Origin: Prochlorococcus marinus str. MIT 9312
GTDB taxonomy: Bacteria > Cyanobacteriota > Cyanobacteriia > PCC-6307 > Cyanobiaceae
Assembly (NCBI RefSeq): GCF_000012645.1
Contig: NC_007577.1
Span: forward strand, 682,001 to 746,000
Reading direction: 5' to 3'
DNA: 64,000 bases
Shown here: positions 8,957-16,203 of the stretch, in pieces
Layout: the number at the start of each line of letters is the position of its first letter
How positions within the stretch are numbered: position 1 is the first letter of the stretch
Made by a program: the position numbers and the translations under genes
Notes under the pieces: model-generated
Database searches by the model: none
Told to the model about the DNA's origin: nothing
Seen by the model: only the letters and a program-made list of their open reading frames with translations

Positions 8957-9130
8957 TTACATATTTGGCGAATTAAAGAAACCCTTACTATATAAAAATA
9001 TTGTTATACATATTATTGGACCTATTCCAAAGATAAAAAGTATTAATTTTGCAGAATTTTTTGTTTGACCTAATTCTTGATTTTTTATATTTGTTTTAGT
9101 TTGAATTTTTTTTGATTTTTTCTTTTTCAT
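8957..9130 (-). CDS. Single-span small membrane protein, 57 aa
   Basis: This short frame encodes a Lys-rich N-terminus (Lys at 2-5 and 7-8), a polar stretch, then one hydrophobic span (about 29-47, containing FIFGIGPIICITIFLY) and a short SKGFFNSPNM tail. Positive N-terminus, one membrane span and a short tail is a common plan for small thylakoid or plasma-membrane proteins of picocyanobacteria. It fits neatly between its neighbours without overlap. I cannot match it to a named photosystem subunit. Confidence 0.5.
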   Translation of the reverse strand: MKKKKSKKIQTKTNIKNQELGQTKNSAKLILFIFGIGPIICITIFLYSKGFFNSPNM

Positions 9131-9238
9131 AAAAATATATTACTACATAGCAATTTCAAAAGATTTTGATGTGTTATTGATTCTCAAATAATTTTTTTAT
9201 TTAGCTTCTTTATTTAAGAATCATAAAAGACAATATTG

Positions 9239-9244
9239 TATAAT
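9239..9244 (+). promoter_or_regulatory. Perfect TATAAT -10 element before the 65-aa gene
   Basis: A consensus TATAAT lies 20 bases before the ATG at 9265, which would give a leader of only about 14 bases. No convincing -35 hexamer is seen at the expected distance, and chance matches are frequent in DNA this AT-rich. Confidence 0.4.
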
Positions 9245-9264
9245 GAAATGAATAATAAGCAAAT

Positions 9265-9462
9265 ATGAGTGCGACTAAGAGAGAGGAAGTATGTTCTCAC
9301 CTTAGATATATAAGGTTAGAGCTTAGAGAAATGCATCAGATGCTTATCAAAGATGATTTGTTGCCAGATGTGAACGATGCGAAGGAAGTGCATGCACAAC
9401 TCGATGCTTTATTGGATTTATTATCAGAAAAAAAAGTAAGGAAGATAAAAAGCCAATTTTGA
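9265..9462 (+). CDS. Small conserved hypothetical protein, 65 aa
   Basis: A mixed-charge helical protein with heptad-like leucines (YIRLELREMHQMLI, then LDALLDLLSEKK) suggesting a short coiled coil or helical hairpin. It has one cysteine (residue 10) and no membrane segment. The low Phe/Ile and normal charge pattern support real coding. A consensus TATAAT lies 20 bases before the ATG. It is convergent with the next gene, 23 bases away. I do not recognise a function. Confidence 0.55.
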   Translation: MSATKREEVCSHLRYIRLELREMHQMLIKDDLLPDVNDAKEVHAQLDALLDLLSEKKVRKIKSQF

Positions 9463-9485
9463 GACTTTTAATTCATTTGAATAAA

Positions 9486-9680
9486 TTATAAATAATTAGT
9501 AGCTGATTCTATTTTTTTGCGATTATCGTGCATCTGCTCTAATTTTTTGTAAATTTCTTTGATTTGGATTTGTATTAGGTCGGTTGAATTTATATTGCTT
9601 AAAGCATCCATTGCTGATAGAAGACTTTCCTTAGCTTCTATCAAATGTCTACATTCTTTGCTACCTGCTTCGTATGACAT
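9486..9680 (-). CDS. Small conserved hypothetical protein, 64 aa
   Basis: An entirely helical-looking soluble protein (ECRHLIEAKESLLSAMDAL, then IQIQIKEIYKKLEQMHDNRK) with strong alternation of charged and hydrophobic residues, consistent with a two-helix coiled coil. It has one cysteine near residue 10 and no membrane segment. It converges with the 65-aa gene ending at 9462. Its size and helical make-up resemble that neighbour, but there is no clear sequence similarity between them. Function unknown. Confidence 0.5.
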   Translation of the reverse strand: MSYEAGSKECRHLIEAKESLLSAMDALSNINSTDLIQIQIKEIYKKLEQMHDNRKKIESATNYL

Positions 9681-9821
9681 GAGATCATAAAAAATATAAT
9701 TATCACAAATATATAAAAAATTGTTCCGTATTGCTTGATACTCTTATCAAATGAAAGCTTATTATTGTTACTTAAAATACAGATTAGGATATTTTTTTTA
9801 CTAATATTAAAAAAAAAAGTA

Positions 9822-10004
9822 ATGCAAGAAAATTCTAAAGATTATGAATACTGTATTAAATACGCTTTAGATAATGCAAGAAAAAGAATGAATCTACTAG
9901 ATAATTCCGATAAGAAGTGCATTTTGGAAGAATACAAGGAATGGATTAATGATGGTTTAAACAAGCATACAGTGTTACTAATTAGAGAAGACCCTATTAT
10001 CTAA
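9822..10004 (+). CDS. Small hypothetical protein, 60 aa
   Basis: From the ATG at 9822 this encodes a soluble, charged, helical 60-residue protein (YCIKYALDNARKRMNLL, then EYKEWINDGLNKHTVLLI). The same frame stays open upstream to 9735, but that part reads as Leu/Ile/Phe-rich low-complexity sequence and is probably untranslated, so I prefer the internal start. It has two cysteines (11 and 32). It lies alone between two minus-strand genes. No function is recognisable. Confidence 0.45.
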   Translation: MQENSKDYEYCIKYALDNARKRMNLLDNSDKKCILEEYKEWINDGLNKHTVLLIREDPII

Positions 10005-10024
10005 AATGATTTTAAAAATATCTT

Positions 10025-10120
10025 TTAGTTATGGGTATTAGAAGTAACCTTAAATAAAAAATAAAGGCTCATAATAAATGCAATTATTAAAAAAATAGTT
10101 AACGAAGAAAAATCATACAT
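10025..10120 (-). CDS. Possible 31-aa single-span membrane microprotein
   Basis: A 31-codon frame reads MYDFSSLTIFLIIAFI and continues to a polar SNTHN tail, giving one membrane span (about 5-24). It lies in an otherwise unexplained 174-bp gap. The size and plan recall tiny thylakoid subunits such as those of photosystem II or cytochrome b6f, but it matches none that I know. AT-rich noise also yields hydrophobic short frames, so this call is weak. Confidence 0.28.
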   Translation of the reverse strand: MYDFSSLTIFLIIAFIMSLYFLFKVTSNTHN

Positions 10121-10178
10121 AAGTATAACTAAAACTTAATTTCAACTATAACAGTTTTCATTAAATTACCTTTTTAAT

Positions 10179-10307
10179 TCAGTATTCTTTTAAAAGTGAA
10201 GAAATAAATTTATTCAATTCTTCTTTTTCTAAAAATATTTCTTTAGCTTTGTATTTTTTAAATTTCTTAAAAATTAAATTAACTAAATATTCTGATTTTG
10301 GAAACAT
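10179..10307 (-). CDS. Possible 42-aa basic small protein
   Basis: A 42-codon frame begins MFPKSEYLVNLIFKKFKKYK and continues with alternating charged and hydrophobic residues that would form an amphipathic helix. It fills the gap just downstream of the lipoprotein gene on the same strand, with nine bases between them. The composition is plausible for a small cytoplasmic protein, but no family is recognised. Confidence 0.35.
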   Translation of the reverse strand: MFPKSEYLVNLIFKKFKKYKAKEIFLEKEELNKFISSLLKEY

Positions 10308-10316
10308 AAAATAAAG

Positions 10317-10667
10317 TTACTTTTCTAATAAATATATTTTCTCGGCACCAATTTTATCTGGCTTTGTAATTTTGCAACCCTTATCTTTTTCCATATCGCA
10401 ATCTCTTGTGGCAGGAACTGATTTCCAGGTACAAATTTTTTCTTGAGAATCTTCTTTTAAGATAATCCATCCATCATCTAAGTATTCTGAAATTCCATCC
10501 TCTCCGCAGGAAAACTTTATTTCCATTCTTTTCTTTTCTGAATTGCTAATGTCATTTATATTTTCTTGCAAATTATTTATGGGATATTCTTTATTGATTG
10601 ATGACCTACAAGAACTTAAGAAAATTGTAATTAGAAGTATTTGTGAAAATTGTTTTATTCTTTTCAT
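10317..10667 (-). CDS. Putative small lipoprotein, 116 aa
   Basis: The N-terminus is a lipoprotein signal: Lys/Arg at 2-6, a hydrophobic core (QILLITIFL), and the lipobox LSSC with Cys20 as the predicted acylation site. The mature part is hydrophilic, with four more cysteines (near 55, 82, 92 and 100) that could form two disulfide bridges outside the cytoplasm. It resembles small cell-surface lipoproteins in general but belongs to no family I can name. Confidence 0.55.
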   Translation of the reverse strand: MKRIKQFSQILLITIFLSSCRSSINKEYPINNLQENINDISNSEKKRMEIKFSCGEDGISEYLDDGWIILKEDSQEKICTWKSVPATRDCDMEKDKGCKITKPDKIGAEKIYLLEK

Positions 10668-10709
10668 TTTTCAAGTCTTTTTATGATTCCAAAGTATTAA
10701 TATTATAGT

Positions 10710-10886
10710 TTATTTTGATTCTATTAATTTTAAAAGTTCATCCATTTTAGTCATCAAATTTTTTACATCATCTGGACGCGGTAATATTAATTCTTCAGTA
10801 ACTTCTAAATGCATTTTTTTTAAGTTTTGCCTTAGATTTTTTAAATGCATTTTTACATTTTCTTTCTTTTCTCTTATATCAGTCAT
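10710..10886 (-). CDS. Small hypothetical protein, 58 aa
   Basis: A soluble, charged helical protein: Lys-rich first helix (residues 5-27), a short break, then ILPRPDDVKNLMTKMDELL. The conserved-looking PRPDD turn and balanced composition favour real coding. It lies between two other minus-strand small genes, with gaps too long (88 and 42 bases) to claim an operon. No function is recognisable. Confidence 0.45.
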   Translation of the reverse strand: MTDIREKKENVKMHLKNLRQNLKKMHLEVTEELILPRPDDVKNLMTKMDELLKLIESK

Positions 10887-10958
10887 GGGAATAAATTTTA
10901 AACTTAATAAAACTTTAAATTACTATCATAATATTTTGAAGGTTATTTCATAGAGAAT

Positions 10959-10990
10959 AATTGAAAATTTAATTTTATAAATTTTCAATT
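10959..10990. repeat. 13-bp perfect AT-rich inverted repeat at a gene end
   Basis: Two arms (10959-10971 and 10978-10990) pair perfectly around a six-base loop and span the stop codon of the 143-aa gene. It may be a weak AT-only transcription end for that minus-strand gene, but it lacks GC pairs and a following T run. Confidence 0.3.
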
Positions 10991-11406
10991 TCATAGATTT
11001 CTTCACCACCATAACAAAAATTTGTAGATAACATTTTTATTTCCTTTTTATTAAATCCGATGATTTTTTTATTATTAATAATATAATTTTTGGCAATTGC
11101 TTCACAATCTAATTTGTTTTTTGCATGTTTAATAACTGGATAAAAATATGACAATGTACTAATAACAAACAAAAATGTTATTAATGTCTTTTTATCATTT
11201 TTAAATAATTCTTTAGCCTTTTTTTGGGTTTTTAATATTTTTATTAGTAATTTATCTGGCAAACCTATTTGAACAAATAACAACTCTACCCACCATGGAA
11301 GATCTTTATTTCTCTTTTTCTTTGAGTTTTCGGAAGTATTCATTTTCTTGGCTTCATAATTTGGTTTTCTAGGTTCTTTTGGATTACTTGTTTCTTTTTT
11401 ATTCAT
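10975..11406 (-). CDS. Hypothetical single-span membrane protein, 143 aa
   Basis: The first ~36 residues are highly basic and Asn/Lys-rich, probably disordered. A short amphipathic stretch follows (LPWWVELLFVQIGLP, 36-50), then one membrane span (about 74-92). The C-terminal ~50 residues have two cysteines (101 and 131) that could pair if exported. The layout suggests a membrane protein with a cytoplasmic basic tail. Its stop codon lies inside a 13-bp inverted repeat. Not recognised. Confidence 0.5.
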   Translation of the reverse strand: MNKKETSNPKEPRKPNYEAKKMNTSENSKKKRNKDLPWWVELLFVQIGLPDKLLIKILKTQKKAKELFKNDKKTLITFLFVISTLSYFYPVIKHAKNKLDCEAIAKNYIINNKKIIGFNKKEIKMLSTNFCYGGEEIYEIENL

Positions 11407-11535
11407 ATCATCGAATAATTTATATGGAATATAGAGGTTTTATTTTGATTTGGAAACTATATTTTTATTTTATAAGTTTTAATTTAATTTATCTATGAAT
11501 TTGAGTATTGTTAATTTGTATTTAAAAAAATTTTA

Positions 11536-11805
11536 ATGGCAAAAAAAAGAAGGAAGTTAAATAAAGATTTTGAGAAGAAAATATATTCATCAAAAAAAAA
11601 TGTCGAATTAGTTTTGGCCAAAATCTATGATATAGATGATGAAGATATTCAAAAGGAATATATGAGTGCTTTTAAAGGAGTTGTGTATTTATATGATGAA
11701 TTAAAACAAGATTATGAACTACAAGGTTTTCATGATAACTCAGAAGAACTTTTCACAAACTATAAAAATGCTTTTAATATTTTCGAATCAGAATTCGAAA
11801 TTTAA
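11536..11805 (+). CDS. Hypothetical helical protein, 89 aa
   Basis: A soluble protein with a very basic N-terminus (MAKKRRKLNKDFEKK) and an acidic remainder, predicted mostly helical (YDIDDEDIQKEYMSAF, LYDELKQDYEL). It has no cysteine and no membrane segment. The basic tail might contact nucleic acid, but this is only a composition argument. It converges on the next gene, seven bases away. Function unknown. Confidence 0.5.
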   Translation: MAKKRRKLNKDFEKKIYSSKKNVELVLAKIYDIDDEDIQKEYMSAFKGVVYLYDELKQDYELQGFHDNSEELFTNYKNAFNIFESEFEI

Positions 11806-11812
11806 TTACTAA

Positions 11813-12019
11813 TTACCTTTTATAAGGTATAACTGGTATTTCAATTAGATTGCCTTTTTGGAGATTGTATCTTTTCTTTTGCAAATTTTTTCTACAAGTT
11901 GATACTCTTTTTCCCTTTTTGCAAATTTGATTTATCTGGTAATTAGTTAGTGAGAATGATTTATTATTAAATATTAATAATGCAAATAATACTAAAGATA
12001 AATTTAAGGCTAATTTCAT
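11813..12019 (-). CDS. Small secreted hypothetical protein, 68 aa
   Basis: A classical signal peptide (about 1-23: MKLALNLSLVLFALLIFNNK and the next residues) precedes a ~45-residue mature part that is basic and has two cysteines (near 33 and 42) able to form one disulfide. It ends in IEIPVIPYKR. The product is predicted to be periplasmic, lumenal or exported. I do not recognise the family. Confidence 0.5.
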   Translation of the reverse strand: MKLALNLSLVLFALLIFNNKSFSLTNYQINQICKKGKRVSTCRKNLQKKRYNLQKGNLIEIPVIPYKR

Positions 12020-12058
12020 TGTCTTTCTTTCTCTTAAATTCTAATTCTCTTTATTAAA

Positions 12059-12343
12059 TTACTCAATATTATAGGTATCTATAATTTTTTTTAATTCATC
12101 TTTACTTAAGTCTGTAGAAATAAAAACTTCTTGGGCTGTTTTACCCTTTCTTGCGATCGCTTTATATCCGTTTATAGTTTTCACAGACAATCTAATTATC
12201 AATTTAGAAGATCTTCCTCTTACTCTTGATATAACAGCAGGAGTTATTGTTTTGATATTTATGTTAAGGGCTAACTTTTGCAGTATGGGAATTAGACCTT
12301 CGATATTTGTACTATGATTTAATACTAACCTTCCCAATTTCAA
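12059..12343 (-). CDS. DUF2103 family protein
   Basis: This 94-residue protein fits the cyanobacterial DUF2103 pattern from end to end: GRLVLNHSTNIEGLIPIL at the start, TPAVISRVRGRSSKL in the middle (about 36-50) and ARKGKTAQEVFISTDLSKDE near the end. The family has been annotated as possibly metal-binding, but this copy has no cysteine and only one conserved histidine, so I would not claim metal binding. The basic SRVRGRSSKL stretch could suit RNA binding. Function is unknown. Confidence 0.7.
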   Translation of the reverse strand: MKLGRLVLNHSTNIEGLIPILQKLALNINIKTITPAVISRVRGRSSKLIIRLSVKTINGYKAIARKGKTAQEVFISTDLSKDELKKIIDTYNIE

Positions 12344-12453
12344 TTTTTCTATATTCTATTTAGAAAATTTTGTTTCTGAGAAATTAACTTTATCTTAGAA
12401 ATGATTAAAAATTTTTGAAGTTCTGTTATATTTAGAAAAGTAATTTAAATCAA

Positions 12454-12555
12454 ATGATCTTTCAAATAGGATGGGCTGCATTAGCTGCAATTTTTACTTT
12501 TTCCATTGCAATGGTTGTTTGGGGAAGAAATGGTGACGGCTCCATTGACATATGA
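12454..12555 (+). CDS. petN: Cytochrome b6f complex subunit PetN
   Basis: This 33-residue single-span protein matches PetN: the hydrophobic helix runs [21 protein letters not shown] with the invariant [11 protein letters not shown] block. PetN is a small integral subunit of the cytochrome b6f complex in thylakoids, needed for complex stability and hence for electron flow between the photosystems. Picocyanobacterial versions carry the short C-terminal extension seen here (DGSIDI). Its TGA overlaps the ATG of the next small membrane protein. The start is the only ATG that gives the conserved N-terminus. Confidence 0.92.
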
Positions 12556-12692
12556 TTTCATTTTTAACTTATGAAATCTATTTAAATAAATTTCTTATTT
12601 TAACATCGTTTGTTTTACTTATATTCATAACATTCGCCGTAATTTATATCTCTTATGTCTCTTGGAAAGATAAAAAAAGAATGAAAAAATAG
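12552..12692 (+). CDS. 46-aa single-span membrane protein overlapping petN
   Basis: The ATG overlaps the petN stop (ATGA), and the frame encodes one hydrophobic span (about 14-36, [20 protein letters not shown]) followed by a basic tail (WKDKKRMKK). Under the positive-inside rule the tail would be cytoplasmic or stromal. The overlap means it is probably translated from the petN mRNA, pointing to a thylakoid role. I cannot match it to PetL, PetM, PetG or a known Psb subunit. Confidence 0.55.
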
Positions 12693-12701
12693 TTACTAAT
12701 T

Positions 12702-13352
12702 TTATAGCGTTTTTTTCTTATCCTTTATTCTTTGTTCTTGAATTAACTCTTTTGCTTGTTCCATTTTTGATATGCTGCTTTTGTAAATTCCAATATCTTT
12801 TTCTGCTTTATTGCGAGATAAGCTTAACTTCTCAAAAATATCAGAAATCATTTTATTTTTTTCAATATCATTGTTTTCTTTGAAATCTTGAGAATTTGAA
12901 ATTAATATATATATCCCTAAGTTCAATATCCTTGAAGGATAAAGTTTGGAATTGCTTTTTTCTTTTAATAATTTCAATATATCTTTTGAAGACTTATCAC
13001 TAAATTCTTTTTGAGATATTTTGGAGATTTCCTTAATTTCTTTCGCTTCAAAATTTGTAGAAATGCATAAAGATTCAAAAAGTAGATCCAAATGTTTTTC
13101 AGGCTTGTATCCTTTCGTTAATTCTTTGAATGTTTCGGTGAGACCTATACAAAAGAGATAATCTTGTTTAAATTCATTTTGATGATTTAAAAGATTTAGT
13201 TCGACAAGAATTTCATCAACTATTCTTTTATATAAGCCTGGAATAACGTATGGAAATTCTTCATGAAATAACTTTTTGCTATCTGAAACAGTCAATTTTG
13301 CTTTCAATTTTTTATATGTAAACCTTAATAAGGTTAGCGTATGTTGACTCAA
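12702..13352 (-). CDS. thf1: Photosystem II biogenesis protein Psb29/Thf1
   Basis: The helical ~200-residue core matches the Psb29/Thf1 family: [19 protein letters not shown] at the start, then [19 protein letters not shown] long charged C-terminal coil follows. Homologues in Synechocystis and plants interact with FtsH and influence photosystem II assembly and repair. The frame opens with a TTG at 13352, but homologues usually begin close to TVSD, so a TTG at 13295 (197 aa) is a likely alternative. It is divergent from clpP with only 35 bases between them. Confidence 0.85.
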   Translation of the reverse strand: MSQHTLTLLRFTYKKLKAKLTVSDSKKLFHEEFPYVIPGLYKRIVDEILVELNLLNHQNEFKQDYLFCIGLTETFKELTKGYKPEKHLDLLFESLCISTNFEAKEIKEISKISQKEFSDKSSKDILKLLKEKSNSKLYPSRILNLGIYILISNSQDFKENNDIEKNKMISDIFEKLSLSRNKAEKDIGIYKSSISKMEQAKELIQEQRIKDKKKTL

Positions 13353-13387
13353 TATCGTTAATATCTAATAAACAAATAAATATTATT

Positions 13388-13975
13388 ATGATCCCATTAG
13401 TTTTAGAAGAATCTGGCGGTAGTGAAAGAGTCTTTGATATCTATTCAAGATTATTAAGAGAGAGAATAATCTTTTTGGGAGAACAAGTTACTAGTGAAAC
13501 TGCTAATAGAATTGTTGCTCAATTATTATTCCTTGAAGCAGAGGATCCAGACAAAGATATCTATATGTATATAAATTCCCCAGGAGGATCCGTCTATGAT
13601 GGGCTAGGCATCTTTGACACAATGCAACATGTTAAGCCAGATATTCACACAGTTTGCGTGGGGTTGGCGGCTAGTATGGGTGCTTTTTTGTTGGCGGCAG
13701 GTACTAAAGGCAAAAGAAGCAGCCTTAGACATTCAAGAATAATGATTCATCAACCACTTGGAGGGGCCAGAGGCCAAGCCAGTGACATAAGAATTCAGGC
13801 AGATGAAATTCTGTTTTTAAAGGAACGTCTTAATACTGAATTATCAGAAAGAACTGGTAAAGATTATGAAACTATTAAAGAGGATACTGATAGAGATTTT
13901 TATATGTCTCCGAGTGAGGCTGTGGAGTATGGGTTAATAGATCTAGTATTAGATAAGAAACCTGTTAAAGTTTAA
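13388..13975 (+). CDS. clpP: ATP-dependent Clp protease proteolytic subunit
   Basis: A 195-residue serine peptidase with the full ClpP triad: Ser96 in GLAASMGA, His121 in MIHQP and Asp near 170 in [17 protein letters not shown] (63-69) forms the oxyanion loop. It builds the barrel that degrades proteins unfolded by Clp ATPases. Since the triad is intact this is not the inactive ClpR. Cyanobacteria carry several clpP paralogues, and I cannot say from this alone which one it is. It is divergent from psb29, and its stop overlaps the end of ftsH by four bases. Confidence 0.93.
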   Translation: MIPLVLEESGGSERVFDIYSRLLRERIIFLGEQVTSETANRIVAQLLFLEAEDPDKDIYMYINSPGGSVYDGLGIFDTMQHVKPDIHTVCVGLAASMGAFLLAAGTKGKRSSLRHSRIMIHQPLGGARGQASDIRIQADEILFLKERLNTELSERTGKDYETIKEDTDRDFYMSPSEAVEYGLIDLVLDKKPVKV

Positions 13976-15885
13976 TTTAATAATTGAGGTGTTCTCTCTT
14001 TCTCAGGAATGGTAGTGAATTCAGATAGAATTCTAGTAAATTCCTCACCATCTAACGTTTCTTTCTCTATTAGTAAATCTACAATTCTATCCATAGCTTC
14101 TCTATTTTTACTGACTATAGAATAAGTTTCTTTATAACATTCTTTAACCATTACTCTTACACTTTCATCAATTTGTTTGGAGATAGAATCTGAAACTTCA
14201 CTTCTAGTCATTAGATCTCTACCAACAAAAACTTCTTGGTTGCCACCCTCCAAAGCTATTGGGCCTAAATTACTCATTCCAAATCTAGTTACCATTTGTC
14301 GTGCCATAGAAGCAACCTGTTGAAAATCACCTCCTGCACCTGTTGTAATTTCACCTTTTCCAAAAACAACATCCTCGGCGGCTCTTCCACCTAGTGCGCC
14401 CATTATTCTTGCTTTTAGCTGAGCTCTGCTGACAAGGGTTTGTTCATCATCAGGAGTGAACCAAGTTAATCCCTTGGCTTGACCCCTTGGAATGACAGTT
14501 ACTTTTTGAACAGGATCATGAGCTTTTACTAGTGAGCCAATAAGAGCATGACCAACTTCATGGTAGGCAATTAATCTTTTACTCCTTCCATCTGTTAAAG
14601 GAGAACCCTCCATACCTGCAACAATTCTATCTACAGAGTCATCGATTTCTGAAATACTTATAGAATCTTTCCTTCTCCTTGCAGTTAGGATTGCTGCCTC
14701 ATTTAGTAGATTTGCTAGATCAGCTCCAGTAAAACCTGGAGTCCTTCTTGCTATGCTTTCTAGTGTTAAATCTTCTTGAAGTTTCTTATTCCTCGCATGA
14801 ACTTCAAGAATTGATAATCTTCCTTTAATATCAGGCGCGTCTACAGTCACCTGTCTATCAAATCTACCTGGTCTCATTAGAGCTGAATCTAAAACATCAG
14901 GTCTGTTAGTAGCTGCAATTATTATTATTCCACTATTCCCTTCGAATCCGTCCATTTCAGTGAGCAATTGATTGAGAGTTTGTTCCCTCTCATCGTTACC
15001 TCCTCCAATACCAGCACCTCTTTGTCTTCCTACAGCATCAATTTCATCAATAAAAATTAAACAAGGACTATTTTCTTTAGCTCTTTTAAAAAGGTCTCTT
15101 ACTCTACTTGCGCCGACACCAACAAACATCTCAACAAATTCAGAACCTGATAATGAGAAGAATGGCACTCCTGCTTCTCCGGCAATCGCTTTTGCTAAAA
15201 GGGTTTTTCCTGTTCCAGGTGGGCCCACCAATAAAACTCCTTTAGGGATTCTTGCTCCAACAGAAGTAAATTTCTCTGGTTTTTTTAGAAAAGTTACAAC
15301 TTCTTGTAAATCCTGTTTAGCTTCATTAACTCCTGCTACATCGTCAAAAACAACTCCTGTTTCAGCTTCCATTGCAAACCTGGCCTTTGTCTTTCCAAAT
15401 TGCATTGCTTGGCCAGGACCCCCTGGCATACCATTTGATCTCCGGGCTAATAAAATTAAACCTCCAATTAAGATGGCTGGGAAAAGCAAATTACCCAAAA
15501 TTCCTAATGCAGGTGGGGCAGTTTTTACAGGATGTACATCAAAACTAATTCCTTCATTTTTTAAATTGTTTATAAGTTCTGGTGTTAAGCCAGGAAGATC
15601 TACACGCAACCTTTGAACTTTATTATCTAAATCCGAATCGATTGTCTCTATAACTGCATTTCTACCACCTTCAAAAATATCAACTGATGTAACCTTTCCT
15701 GAATTTATATAGTCTAAGAATCTACCATAACTAACTCTTGCTACTGCAGAGTTTCTTGGCGCAATAGTGGTCCCATTTGATTTGAGTGAATCAACATTGC
15801 TAGAGGATAAAAATTGATAAGAAAGAGCAATTATTAAAAGTATAGGTAAGGCCCATAAAATTATTGTTTTAAGTTTCTGATTCAT
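13972..15885 (-). CDS. ftsH: ATP-dependent zinc metalloprotease FtsH
   Basis: A 637-residue membrane AAA protease. Two N-terminal spans (about 8-26 and 127-147) enclose a lumenal/periplasmic domain. The AAA module shows Walker A GPPGTGKT (221-228), Walker B with DE at 280-281, and the arginine-finger region around RPGRFDR. The zinc site HEVGH is at 442-446. In cyanobacteria FtsH complexes remove damaged D1 protein during photosystem II repair; this copy lies beside psb29 and clpP, which fits. The ATG at 15885 gives the standard N-terminus. Confidence 0.96.
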   Translation of the reverse strand: MNQKLKTIILWALPILLIIALSYQFLSSSNVDSLKSNGTTIAPRNSAVARVSYGRFLDYINSGKVTSVDIFEGGRNAVIETIDSDLDNKVQRLRVDLPGLTPELINNLKNEGISFDVHPVKTAPPALGILGNLLFPAILIGGLILLARRSNGMPGGPGQAMQFGKTKARFAMEAETGVVFDDVAGVNEAKQDLQEVVTFLKKPEKFTSVGARIPKGVLLVGPPGTGKTLLAKAIAGEAGVPFFSLSGSEFVEMFVGVGASRVRDLFKRAKENSPCLIFIDEIDAVGRQRGAGIGGGNDEREQTLNQLLTEMDGFEGNSGIIIIAATNRPDVLDSALMRPGRFDRQVTVDAPDIKGRLSILEVHARNKKLQEDLTLESIARRTPGFTGADLANLLNEAAILTARRRKDSISISEIDDSVDRIVAGMEGSPLTDGRSKRLIAYHEVGHALIGSLVKAHDPVQKVTVIPRGQAKGLTWFTPDDEQTLVSRAQLKARIMGALGGRAAEDVVFGKGEITTGAGGDFQQVASMARQMVTRFGMSNLGPIALEGGNQEVFVGRDLMTRSEVSDSISKQIDESVRVMVKECYKETYSIVSKNREAMDRIVDLLIEKETLDGEEFTRILSEFTTIPEKERTPQLLN

Positions 15886-15992
15886 TAATTTGATTGGGGT
15901 TGATTCTTAGATTCTAGAATGAATCAGGACATTTCGTTGATATTTTCTCTAACTTTATGCTTATATTATTCTTGACTATATCCGTTTAATAG

Positions 15993-16202
15993 ATGAAATT
16001 TGAGATTAAAGATAAGGTTAAGTTGATTGCACCAGTATCCTACTTAAAGACGTCAGATAATATGCCAATGCTAAGACCTCCTGATTTAGTCGCAATTGAA
16101 GAAATTGGAGAAATCATATCAATAAAATCTCTAGATACTGTGGAAGTAAAGTTTAGAAGAGGATCCTTTCTGATAGAAATTGATAGGATTGAGAGAGTCT
16201 AA
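15993..16202 (+). CDS. sipA: SipA regulatory protein (DUF3148)
   Basis: This 69-residue SH3-like beta-barrel protein matches the SipA/DUF3148 family through the conserved SYLKTSDNMPMLRPPDLV core (17-34) and the closing RRGSFLIEIDRIE. In Synechococcus, SipA binds the light/stress histidine kinase NblS and increases its activity, so it acts in high-light signalling. NdhO is similar in size but lacks the MPMLRPPD motif. It is divergent from ftsH across 107 bases and ends one base before the M16 peptidase gene. Confidence 0.85.
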   Translation: MKFEIKDKVKLIAPVSYLKTSDNMPMLRPPDLVAIEEIGEIISIKSLDTVEVKFRRGSFLIEIDRIERV

Positions 16203-16203
16203 A

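Noticed and set aside
9735-9821. Longer N-terminus for the 60-aa gene
   Set aside because: The extra 29 codons are low-complexity Leu/Ile/Phe; the internal ATG gives a normal protein.
11430-11500. Short plus-strand frame of about 23 codons
   Set aside because: It is short, Phe/Ile/Leu-rich and has no conserved feature; typical AT-rich noise.
14972-15616. A 214-codon open frame opposite ftsH
   Set aside because: It lies wholly inside the well-conserved ftsH gene and its translation is Pro/Ser/Thr-rich with no family resemblance.
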